Source: Opitutales bacterium (GTDB taxonomy: Bacteria > Verrucomicrobiota > Verrucomicrobiia > Opitutales > T3Sed10-336). Taken from it: a stretch of 34,417 bases of DNA. Positions 1 to 7,506 of the stretch are shown here, in pieces; the first letter of the stretch is position 1; each line of letters starts with the position of its first letter. Made by a program: the position numbers and the translations under genes. The DNA is taken from assembly GCA_007132315.1 (NCBI GenBank), contig SLOW01000298.1:1-34417 (forward strand), written 5' to 3'. A model generated the notes under the pieces. That model worked only from the letters and a program-made list of their open reading frames with translations, searched no databases and was not told the origin of the DNA.

Positions 1-1
1 G

Positions 2-398
2 GCCCCTGGCGCAGCAGTCATTTTCGACGGTGGTTACCTTGATTCCCCAGATCATTTCACGTTTGTAGAGGATGAATTGGTGAAGCAGCGGCTTCTGCAA
101 GAGATCCGGGATAAGGTCTTAAAGGTGGATTTGCAGGCTTTAGGAATCACCGAACATGGAAGCTTCGGTCCGCGGGGGTGGGGGCAATTCCCTAACCGCT
201 CCCATGGAGCTCATCCTCGACGGCATTCCACAGCAGGTCGCCCGCTGGCCCAATGATTCGAAGATTCCACTGGGCACTGTGATTGAAGGGGGGGGTAGTG
301 ATGCTACCAGCGGTGATACGGACAATGGTCCGGGAATTCTTGAATACAATACAGAGAGGGCCGATCGGCGGGTTGATACAGAGGACCTATTATTGATT
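2..398 (+). pseudogene. Beta-helix glycan-active protein, frameshifted and truncated fragment
   Basis: The first ~60 codons read in one frame (from base 2) through an LGITEHGSFGPRGWG-like stretch. The reading then moves by +1 near 175-195 and continues with APMELILDG and VARWPND. The RG(F/W)G...APMEL...ARWPN order is typical of secreted right-handed parallel beta-helix proteins of Verrucomicrobiota and Bacteroidota that act on polysaccharides, where it lies in the N-terminal third. Homology fades at about 392-398 (DTEDL), just before the repeat at 411, so most of the C-terminal beta-helix is missing. The 5' end runs off the window. The G-rich run around 173-181 is a likely site for an indel or a sequencing error. 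I infer a dead gene; the substrate is unknown. Confidence 0.6.
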
Positions 399-410
399 AA
401 GTTGAGAAGT

Positions 411-577
411 AATCGCTTTTCAGGCGGCGCTGCTCCCCGCTCGTTGGAACCGGTCTAAGAAGTGTTTTCATGGAGAAGAGAGTGCGGAAAGCGGGCGGAG
501 CCGTCAAGCCCTGCCACGTTCCGACTTGACAAGGGGCTTGATGGGTGGGGTAAACACTTCGATTGAGTGTGAAACGG
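411..577. repeat. Dispersed ~167 bp repeat, copy A
   Basis: This stretch matches 34007-34172 in the same orientation. The copies share AATCGCTTTTCAGGCGGCG at one end, CCCCGCTCGTTGGAACCGGT next to it, then GTCAAGCCC, and CGATTGAGTGTGAAAC at the far end, with diverged bases between. I see no long open frame shared by both copies and no clear terminal inverted repeats. Copy A contains a possible hairpin (about 502-511 with 534-543). It lies between a truncated beta-helix gene and a truncated Bax-inhibitor gene. Its class is unknown: it could be a non-autonomous mobile element or an intergenic repeat. Confidence 0.7.
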
Positions 578-638
578 CCTCGATGCCGCGCCAGGGGCCC
601 TGGAGGGCGGCGTTTCCGGGGCGCCAGGGTGGGCCCCG

Positions 639-749
639 CCCGGCCAGGTGCCCGTAGGTGCGGCGAATGAGGAGGGCGCGGGCGTCGGGCTCGGCTTGAG
701 CGATGGTGAAGTGATTTCCGGTGCTACTTTGCGAATACTGGTACTGCAT
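639..749 (-). pseudogene. Bax inhibitor-1 (YccA-like) family, N-terminal remnant
   Basis: Reading from the ATG at 749, the first 37 residues end in RALLIRRTYGHLAG. The (F/L)IRKTYxHLAG motif marks the start of the first membrane segment in Bax inhibitor-1/YccA family proteins of Verrucomicrobiota. The usual protein is about 230 residues with seven membrane segments. Here the similarity stops at base 639, and the frame runs on through GC-rich, Pro/Gly-rich sequence and repeat copy A without any hydrophobic segment. I infer a gene cut within its first transmembrane helix. A short non-homologous ORF is the alternative, but the motif match is good. Confidence 0.55.
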
Positions 750-823
750 GGCGTTTGAAAATAGATGAATCGGCACCTTTCTCTATTGAACGATCCGATT
801 CTTGGCTGCGACGTCCCCAGGCG

Positions 824-1468
824 TCAGTTTCGCTCGTCCTTTCGGATTTCCCGGATTTCATCCGCGAGATTATCCCAGGAATAAATCGGTTTGATGCGGT
901 AATCGATATCGCTGATCGAGCACAGGTAACCCATGGGTGAGCTCTGGGGTCGGGTTTCGCCGACCCGGAACACCTCATGGTAGCCCCTTTCTCCGGCCAG
1001 GATCAGGCAGGAACGCTGGAAGCGCAGCCCGTTGTAGTGCAGCTCGTACACGGTAGTTTCATCGGTGGGGCGTGCCGTCCCGTCCGGGGTGTGCAGGGTG
1101 CGCGACTCCATGTCGATGTACAGCAGCTCCCGCCCGTCCAGTTGCCGGATTGTGCCAATCGCGGGCACCGACAGAAGGATCGCAAGGGGAACCATCAAGG
1201 CCGACGCCACCCCGGCTCCGACAGCGGAAGTCAATAACAACCAAAGAATCAATCCCATCATGCCGGCGACCAGGAACAGGGCGTGGTACCGTGACCAGTG
1301 TTTCTTCTTAAGCACTCGACGCTGCCCGTCCTGCCGGAGCTCGACCCGATTCCATGAACGAAGTAGGGGAGTTTGTGGGGACGGGGTTGAGTCGGGGCGC
1401 ATTGGCATGGTCGGATATGATGGATAACGGAAAGGATGAAAACTCTGGGGGGGGGAAGGCCGTGACAT
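824..1468 (-). CDS. Hypothetical inner-membrane protein with two TM segments
   Basis: A 214-residue protein that I cannot assign to a named family. It has a Pro/Ser-rich N-terminus (about 1-40), a basic stretch (residues 47-60, RRVLKKKHW), two adjacent hydrophobic segments (about 62-82 and 86-107), and a soluble C-terminal half that includes LDGRELLYIDMESRTL. The C-terminal part looks like a PH-like or beta-rich cytosolic/periplasmic domain behind a helical hairpin, but that is only an impression. The ATG at 1468 was chosen; GTG codons at 1480 and 1483 are in frame. It is followed on the same strand by no close neighbour, and truncated genes and the repeat lie downstream. Confidence 0.65.
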   Translation of the reverse strand: MSRPSPPQSFHPFRYPSYPTMPMRPDSTPSPQTPLLRSWNRVELRQDGQRRVLKKKHWSRYHALFLVAGMMGLILWLLLTSAVGAGVASALMVPLAILLSVPAIGTIRQLDGRELLYIDMESRTLHTPDGTARPTDETTVYELHYNGLRFQRSCLILAGERGYHEVFRVGETRPQSSPMGYLCSISDIDYRIKPIYSWDNLADEIREIRKDERN

Positions 1469-1738
1469 GGTGTCATTCACCACAGAAGGCCCTACTCAAG
1501 ACCTCGAGTTCCTCGGCAGGTTTGGGTGTGCGTGACGCACTGTTTATGACCCGGCCCGTGCGGTAAAGCTAAAAAATTCGCCGGGGCGCGGAGTTGATTC
1601 GGAGCAAGGACCTCTGTGCCGGGTGGTAATGCCTTCCTTCGCGATTGAGGTGCGGGTTGCGTTGAGCTGATTGGGTGTTTGATGCACATTCGCCACGATG
1701 GCGGGTGTGCCTTTCCTTTGACGGGTTCGAGTTTTCGT

Positions 1739-2800
1739 TTATCGGGATCGCAACAGCTGGGTTGTTTTTTCAACCAATCGGTCCCAGTCGAACGCCGGTC
1801 CGGGATCGATCTTCTCGGTCTGGATGTGGAAGTGACCGAGGAAACCCTGGTATCGATCCAGTTCGTCGTCGGGTAGTTTCCCGGCTATCAGATTTCCGTC
1901 TTCATCCCGCGGATAGTCGGGACGGACAACGGGAAAAATTCGGCAGAGCGCCGCCGTGACGTGGGCGAGAGCGCGGTATTGTTCGGGGGTGAAATCATAC
2001 TGCACGAGTTTCCTGTTGTGAATCCGGCCGGTGACCGGTTCGTCGCGCGCGGGCCGTCCGATGAAACCGGCCGTGCGGATGCCGCCGTCGCCAAGTTCGT
2101 CGGGAAGGGAGATGCGCACGCGTCCGTCGGGATCGCGGGTGTACCACGCGTGCAGGGGGTGTTTTTCATCCGGTTCGTAGGCGCCGATATTGGCCAATTC
2201 GATCCCGATCGACCGGGTGTTGGACGTGGTCGCGTGCCAGGCGCGTTCCTTGAGATCAAGGGTCTGATAAACGGTCCCGTCGAGGTCGATCAGGAAGTGG
2301 GCGCTGAGGCCGGCCACGTCGTGCAGGATGCGGAAGCATTCCCGGCTGGTTCCGGCGGCGTCGTAGTGCAGGACCACCTGATCGACCACCCTCTGCAGGA
2401 GAGGCAGGTCCCAACCGCCCCCGCGGACCCGTTCCCGTTCCTCGTCGGTCAAGCCCACTTGACGCGCATTGTAGCGTTGGGGCGAGCTCAGCGCCGGCAC
2501 GGCCTCGCGAGAGGACGACCAGTCGGCTTCGTCCCTCGGACTAAAGCGGCGTTCCGTTCGGTAGGCGTCGTAACCGTCGGGGTCCATCCACAGCACGATG
2601 GGCGTGCCGGTGTGGAAGAGCTGACCGGCGACGAGGATCTCATCACCCTGCCGAGGCACCTGCGTTCCCGGCTGCGGAGCGGTTGCACAGCCGCCGGCCA
2701 GACCGGCGATCGCTAAAAGCGCTGTGCGTGAAGAAATACGAAGAATTCGGTCAAAACGAACCCGATTCGAGACTAAAGGAACTTTGGCATACGGATTCAT
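1739..2800 (-). CDS. N-acetylmuramoyl-L-alanine amidase (Amidase_2/PGRP fold), lipoprotein
   Basis: A 353-residue protein with a lipoprotein signal: hydrophobic residues 26-36 and lipobox LAGGC with Cys38. The Amidase_2/PGRP zinc fold follows: VVLHYDAAG (His145), HFLIDLDGTVYQ, AWHAT (His189), SIGIELANIG, and a C-terminal GHFHIQTEKIDPGPAFDW (His323/His325, Asp332). The HxxxxxxxxDPGPAFDW ending resembles AmpD, which cleaves the muramyl-peptide bond of anhydro-muropeptides or peptidoglycan using a His/His/Asp zinc site. The lipid anchor suggests a periplasmic, membrane-tethered role like AmiD rather than cytosolic AmpD. AAGGAG lies just upstream of the ATG at 2800. It follows recQ on the same strand after a ~90 bp gap holding a strong hairpin, so the two may not be co-transcribed. 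Confidence 0.88.
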   Translation of the reverse strand: MNPYAKVPLVSNRVRFDRILRISSRTALLAIAGLAGGCATAPQPGTQVPRQGDEILVAGQLFHTGTPIVLWMDPDGYDAYRTERRFSPRDEADWSSSREAVPALSSPQRYNARQVGLTDEERERVRGGGWDLPLLQRVVDQVVLHYDAAGTSRECFRILHDVAGLSAHFLIDLDGTVYQTLDLKERAWHATTSNTRSIGIELANIGAYEPDEKHPLHAWYTRDPDGRVRISLPDELGDGGIRTAGFIGRPARDEPVTGRIHNRKLVQYDFTPEQYRALAHVTAALCRIFPVVRPDYPRDEDGNLIAGKLPDDELDRYQGFLGHFHIQTEKIDPGPAFDWDRLVEKTTQLLRSR

Positions 2801-2850
2801 GACTCCTTTTCACTCCTATTCCACTCTCTTGTCATGATATTTCCACCATT

Positions 2851-2894
2851 AGCAGCTTTTCGGGCTTAGCCCAATCCAAGCCCGAAAGGCTGCT
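2851..2894 (-). terminator. Long hairpin at the 3' end of recQ
   Basis: AGCAGCTTTTCGGGCTT (2851-2867) pairs with AAGCCCGAAAGGCTGCT (2878-2894): 17 bp with one G-U pair and a 10-nt loop. It overlaps the last two bases of the recQ stop codon. No T-run follows on either strand, so it is not a textbook intrinsic terminator. It may act as a transcript-end stabiliser or a terminator of another kind. Confidence 0.5.
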
Positions 2895-5040
2895 AGTGCT
2901 CCTGGATTATTTTCAGGAAGGCGGGAATGATTTTTTTTGCTTTGGTGTCGCCGATGCCGGGGATTTCGAGCGCGTCTTCCGGGGTGGCCGGGCGGCGGCG
3001 GGCGAGTTCCTCCATGGCGCGGTTGGTGAGAATGACGTAGGCGGGTTGGCCGCCCCGAGCGGCGGCCATTTGACTTCGCTTCTGGCGGAGTTTTTCCAAC
3101 AGGACCGGATCCATGTCACCGTTTGAGGGTTGTGGCTCCGCCTGGAAATTGACGGGTCTTTCGGACCGATCGGATTTCCCGCGGCGCCTGCCGGCCGCTG
3201 GTGCGGCGCGGTCCGGCCAGGCGAAGGTGCAGGGGGCTTCGCCCAACATGACCCTGGCGCCGGCTTCGGTGATGCCGAACAGGGGGTATTCGCCCTCGGC
3301 GGTATAAACCAGCCCGGCCCGTTCCAGTTCCCGGAACAGGGCGTTCAGGTAGTCGCGACCTTCCTCTTTGAGCAGGCCGTGGGTGGAGAGTTGGTCGAGG
3401 CCGGCCTGTTTGACTGCGGCGGCGTTGCTTCCGAGTAGGCATTGCACGATTCGGGCGCGGCCGAATCGGGGTCGCCATTCGAGCCGGCCGAGCCGGTCCG
3501 ACATGCGGGCAACGCCGCTGAGGGCCTTGCGGGCGATCATGCTCTCCGCGTCGCTTCCGGGCCGGAAGTTCTCCGCGCGGTTCGAGCGGCAGACGTCGCA
3601 TTCCCCGCAGGGTTGACTGGAGGCTTCGCCGAAGTAGCGCAGGATCCATTGCTGGCGGCAGGTGCGCTGTTCGTAGGCGTACTGGATCACGGCCCGCAGG
3701 CGGGATTCGTCGCGCTGGCGCTTGCGGGCCAGGGTTTCCTCGTCGAGGTCGAGATCGGCGGCGGACGTGTCGGGTCGGAGCAGGCGTGTTCCCCGTATCC
3801 GTTTTCCGGGCACGTCGAATCGCTGCACGTAGCCGTGGCGCCCGAGAATGGCGATCGAGGTCGAGACCGAGATCGGGTTGACCTTGCCGGGAAGGCGTTG
3901 GCCGAGGTCGTCGATGGACAGGACGACCTCGTGGCGGTTATCCGCGGCGGATCGGAGCGCCTCGTAAACCGCGCGCACGGTGGAGATTTCCGGGTTGCGG
4001 CCTTCGATGAAGAACTCCTGGGTGCGCTTGTCGGCGAAGTTGAACAGGAACAGGCATTCCGAGGGCAGCCCGTCCCGCCCGGCGCGGCCGGCCTCCTGGT
4101 AATAGGCCTCGAGGCTGCCGGGCATTTCGAAATGGAGGACGAAGCGCAGGTCGCCGCGATCGATGCCCATGCCGAAGGCGTTGGTGGCGACCACGAGGTC
4201 GGATTGCTTGCGCATGAAGGCGTTCTGAATGCGCTCGCGCTCGGCGTCGTCCATGCCGCCGTGATAGGCGAGGGCGGGAAAGCCGTCGGCCTTGAGGTTC
4301 TCGGCCACCGATTCCACCTTCTTCCGCGTCGCGCAGTAAATGATACCCTTGCGATGGGTGCGGATCAGCGACTGGAGATAACGGTGTTTTTCGTCCTCTG
4401 ATCCGGTGGCCATTACCTTGAAGCTCAGGTTCGGCCGCGCGAACCCGGAAACAAATACCTTTGGTTCGCGGAGCTCGAGATTGACGCGAACGTCCTCCCG
4501 GACTTCGGGCGTGGCGGTCGCCGTGAAGGCGGCGACGGGCGGATGCCCCAGGTTTTTCAACGCGATCCCCAGCCGCAGATAGTCCGGTCGAAAGTCGTGG
4601 CCCCACTGGGACAGGCAGTGGGCTTCGTCCACCGCGAAGAGAGAGACCGGCACGTTGCGCAGGGCAGACAGGAAGGCTTGGCTGCGAAAGCGTTCCGGAG
4701 CGACGTACACCAGTTTCAACTCGCCCCGTTCCATCGCGTCCAGGGTGGCTCGCTGTTCGGCCGCGGTCTGGGTGCTGTTGAGCAGAGCGGCGGGCAGGCC
4801 GCGCGCGCGGAGCACGTCCACCTGGTCCTTCATGAGCGCGATCAACGGGGACACCACCAGTGTGACGTGGGGCAGGAGCAGGGCGGGCAGCTGGTAACAC
4901 AGGGACTTGCCGCCGCCGGTCGGCATGATGACGAGGGTGTCGTGCCCGGCCAGAATGGTCTCGATCACCTCCTTCTGGGGTGAACGGAAACGGTCGAAAG
5001 CGAAGTGCTGTCGCAGGGCTGCCAACGGATCATGAGTCAT
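2893..5040 (-). CDS. recQ: ATP-dependent DNA helicase RecQ
   Basis: A 715-residue RecQ-family 3'-5' DNA helicase acting in recombination and repair. The superfamily-2 core is complete: FRSPQKEVI (Q-motif region), Walker A TGGGKS (41-46), DEAH box VDEAHCLSQWGHDFRPDY (from 137), TATATP, ATNAFGMGIDRGDLRFVLH and QEAGRAGRDG. A zinc site follows, with cysteines in TCRQQW and CGECDVC at about residues 459-483. The chain ends in an HRDC domain (RAMEELARRRPATPEDALEI PGIGDTKAKK). Between core and zinc site there is an extra ~100-residue segment (SIDDLGQRLPGK...GRHGYVQRFD) that looks like a winged helix, so the protein is longer than E. coli RecQ (~610 aa). The start is the ATG at 5040; an in-frame TTG lies at 5058. 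A strong hairpin overlaps its stop codon. Confidence 0.96.
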   Translation of the reverse strand: MTHDPLAALRQHFAFDRFRSPQKEVIETILAGHDTLVIMPTGGGKSLCYQLPALLLPHVTLVVSPLIALMKDQVDVLRARGLPAALLNSTQTAAEQRATLDAMERGELKLVYVAPERFRSQAFLSALRNVPVSLFAVDEAHCLSQWGHDFRPDYLRLGIALKNLGHPPVAAFTATATPEVREDVRVNLELREPKVFVSGFARPNLSFKVMATGSEDEKHRYLQSLIRTHRKGIIYCATRKKVESVAENLKADGFPALAYHGGMDDAERERIQNAFMRKQSDLVVATNAFGMGIDRGDLRFVLHFEMPGSLEAYYQEAGRAGRDGLPSECLFLFNFADKRTQEFFIEGRNPEISTVRAVYEALRSAADNRHEVVLSIDDLGQRLPGKVNPISVSTSIAILGRHGYVQRFDVPGKRIRGTRLLRPDTSAADLDLDEETLARKRQRDESRLRAVIQYAYEQRTCRQQWILRYFGEASSQPCGECDVCRSNRAENFRPGSDAESMIARKALSGVARMSDRLGRLEWRPRFGRARIVQCLLGSNAAAVKQAGLDQLSTHGLLKEEGRDYLNALFRELERAGLVYTAEGEYPLFGITEAGARVMLGEAPCTFAWPDRAAPAAGRRRGKSDRSERPVNFQAEPQPSNGDMDPVLLEKLRQKRSQMAAARGGQPAYVILTNRAMEELARRRPATPEDALEIPGIGDTKAKKIIPAFLKIIQEH

Positions 5041-5308
5041 CGTCACGATGTTGGACAAACGATCACCGCGAAGGCAAGCCTGGTCGTTGATCGGGATCCG
5101 GGGGTGCCGCCCGCGGTCGGATTTCGCGACAAACAGGAGGGATCCGATGACTCCTTAATATTAGTAAACATAATATCTCGAATTAGGCGCGATGTGGACT
5201 TGTCTGGGGCGTGTCCATTCTTAAAATACAGACACACATTAAGTTGACCTGTTGTATTCCGCTGCAATCTCATTCCCGAGTCCAAAACCCAAAAGTTGGA
5301 GTCCCATG

Positions 5309-6274
5309 ATGACTGACATTTCCCTGATCGGACGCGTTCATGGAACGTGTTTCCCCGCGCCGGTACTGGCGGCCGCCCTGCTGTTTACGCCGGCGAGTGT
5401 CCAGGCGTTTTCCGTGGATGGTGATATGACCGTCAATATCCAGGGTCACGAAGACGGTATGTTGATCGCGGATCACTTCAATGTGGTGGACGGCACGCAC
5501 TTCGGTGAAGCCGAATTGCCACGGCCCCAAAGCATGCATTTGCCGTCCTTCCAGGATCTGCCGGTGGGCCGCGGGTTGACTTCGGGCGGTTCGCAACCAT
5601 CCGCGAGTTTCGCGGCGGAGTCGAGCGGGTTTTTCATTATGGAGCCGCCTCCCGACGACGAGCAGCACTCTTACGACATTCAGTCGCAATTGCTGTGGTC
5701 GGCCACGGTGGCGCATCAGAATACGGCGTCGCAGGCTTACGAGTTGAACCTGGCCATCGATCCGATCGAGTTGCGTCTGTGGGATGGCGCGGATCCGCCG
5801 CTCACATGGGAAGCCGGATATTCGATTTTGGTGTCCGTGGACGGAACGTCGGTCTGGTTTTCCGAAGCGGAGATCGAAGGAAATATGAACGGTGTCACCC
5901 TCAGGCAGTTCGGCACCAATCTCAGCGCGACGGGAGTCAATCTTCCCCCGCCCGGCGGCCAAGTCCCGAGCGAGTTGATCGGTTATGATTTCGATCCCCA
6001 CAGCGAAACCATTCCGCTGGCGACCTTGGATAGTCTTGGAGACAGCTTTGATTTGAGCGTGATGGTGACCACGTCAATTTCAGACGTACCGAATACTGAA
6101 ACCGGCGCATACGCCCTGATCGGTGATCCGGCGGGGGGCGATCCGGGCATCAATGCGACGGTGATTCCGGAGCCGGGTACCTACGCGCTGCTGGGCGGCG
6201 CGGGCGCGTTGTTGCTGGTGATCGCTCGCAGGCATACGAAACGTGCCAAGGCCGGCGGTTCGTCCGCGGTTTGA
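5309..6274 (+). CDS. PEP-CTERM sorted secreted protein of unknown function
   Basis: About 321 residues. A signal peptide (hydrophobic APVLAAALLF, ending near SVQA) leads to a beta-rich, Asp/Gly-rich body with no recognised catalytic motif. The C-terminus is a PEP-CTERM tripartite signal: VIPEPGTYALL, a hydrophobic helix (LGGAGALLLVIA) and a basic tail (RRHTKRAK). Such tags direct proteins to exosortase for cleavage and surface or exopolysaccharide display, as is common in Verrucomicrobiota. ATG codons at 5306 and 5309 are adjacent; GGAG at 5298-5301 gives better spacing to 5309. The gene stands alone; no exosortase is present in the window. Function beyond sorting is unknown. Confidence 0.85.
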   Translation: MTDISLIGRVHGTCFPAPVLAAALLFTPASVQAFSVDGDMTVNIQGHEDGMLIADHFNVVDGTHFGEAELPRPQSMHLPSFQDLPVGRGLTSGGSQPSASFAAESSGFFIMEPPPDDEQHSYDIQSQLLWSATVAHQNTASQAYELNLAIDPIELRLWDGADPPLTWEAGYSILVSVDGTSVWFSEAEIEGNMNGVTLRQFGTNLSATGVNLPPPGGQVPSELIGYDFDPHSETIPLATLDSLGDSFDLSVMVTTSISDVPNTETGAYALIGDPAGGDPGINATVIPEPGTYALLGGAGALLLVIARRHTKRAKAGGSSAV

Positions 6275-6546
6275 AAGATACCGAAATCAGCTCCGAAGCG
6301 AGCCGGGGTTGAACGGTGGGAACCACATCCGCGCCGCGCGATGCCGCGTTGTTGTTTGCGGGTGATCGCGTTTCTGAGCGATCGCCATATCGACCGCTCG
6401 TTTCCAGACGAAACCGGCCGGGATATGATTGCCTGCGCGGATCTGCAATTGCCGAACAGGCGGGATTCGCCGGGTACGTGGGAAGTCCGGGCGAATTTCC
6501 TTTCTTGCGGAACCCGCCGGGGCGGTTAGGTCTCTCAGAAGAGACC

Positions 6547-7245
6547 ATGGAATCGCACGGAAAAGACACCGCTACCGAGCACGATACAATCACACTGACC
6601 CCGGAAGAGGCACGGGTCTTGGGATGCCTGTTCGAAAAGGAGATCGCGACGCCGGAGTATTATCCGATGACGCTGAACGCGCTGACCAACGCGTGCAACC
6701 AGAAGTCGAACCGGCGTCCGGTCATGGAGCTGGTGGCGGACGATGTGAACGAGGCGCTTGACGCGCTGCGCGAGAAGAAGCTGGCCGTCATCGTTTCGGT
6801 GGCCGACTCCCGGGTGCCAAAGTTCAAGCGCCTGACGGATCGTCTGGGCGACCCGGGGCTGGCCGAACGGGCGGTGTTGTGTGAGTTGCTGGTGCGCGGG
6901 CCCCAAACGCCGGGGGAATTGCGCAACCGCTGCGACCGCCTGCGACCGTTCGCGGGCATCGAGGAGGTCGAGCAGGTGCTCAAGCGCCTCGCCGAGTCCC
7001 CGGCCGGCCCGTTGGTGCGCAAACTGCCCCGGCAGCCCGGGCACAAGGAGTCGCGCTACACCCATTTGCTCTGCGGCGAGCCCGAAACCCCGGCGGCGCC
7101 GGCGGAAACCGAAGTCGCGTCGGCCCCCACCCGGGCCTCGCTTCAGGGACGGGTCGAGGCCCTCGAACAAGAAGTGGCCGTGTTGAAGGAGGAAACCGCG
7201 GCGTTGAAGGCGGCCTTCGACGACTTTCGGCGGCAATTCGACTGA
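6547..7245 (+). CDS. YceH/DUF480 (UPF0502) family protein
   Basis: A 232-residue protein opening with ITLTPEEARVLGCLFEKE and YYPMTLNALTNACNQKSNR, the signature of the YceH/DUF480 family. Two winged-helix domains follow (about residues 15-90 and 100-180), the second containing LRNRCDRLRPF. After an Ala/Pro linker the C-terminus is a coiled coil (about 195-230, VEALEQEVAVLKEETAAL). The family is widespread and associated with nucleic-acid-binding-like folds; its biological role is not established. The frame is open far upstream, but homology begins at the ATG at 6547, which is preceded by AGAAGAG, so earlier starts were rejected. It is a single gene followed by about 260 bp with nothing recognisable. 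Confidence 0.9.
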   Translation: MESHGKDTATEHDTITLTPEEARVLGCLFEKEIATPEYYPMTLNALTNACNQKSNRRPVMELVADDVNEALDALREKKLAVIVSVADSRVPKFKRLTDRLGDPGLAERAVLCELLVRGPQTPGELRNRCDRLRPFAGIEEVEQVLKRLAESPAGPLVRKLPRQPGHKESRYTHLLCGEPETPAAPAETEVASAPTRASLQGRVEALEQEVAVLKEETAALKAAFDDFRRQFD

Positions 7246-7506
7246 GGCCCGGCGGTCGTTTTGGCGTGCCGATTCGTGGGGCGTGGGGCGCGGCATCACC
7301 GGCGGGAAGGGGTTTCGGCGGAAAGGCTGGTGTAGGCCTACAGGGGGGGCGGCCGGCTTACTGAGGGACGAGGGGAGAGGGGCGTGGGGCGAGGGACGGA
7401 AACAGGAGGGCTGGTAACCGGAGGGGTCCGCATCACCGTGGCGGGCCGGGCTCCGTCACGGCCGCGGGCGCCGATTGGGTGAAGTTGCGCGTTGCCGGAA
7501 GGCAAT

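Noticed and set aside
1..12. The first 12 bases are the exact reverse complement of 588-599, suggesting an inverted repeat around the left wreckage.
   Set aside because: The match stops at 12 GC-rich bases, one copy is inside a plausible reading frame, and nothing left of base 1 is visible.
5158..5176. AT-rich inverted repeat ATATTA...TAATAT upstream of recQ as an operator.
   Set aside because: Arms are only six A/T bases in an AT-rich stretch, so chance is likely.
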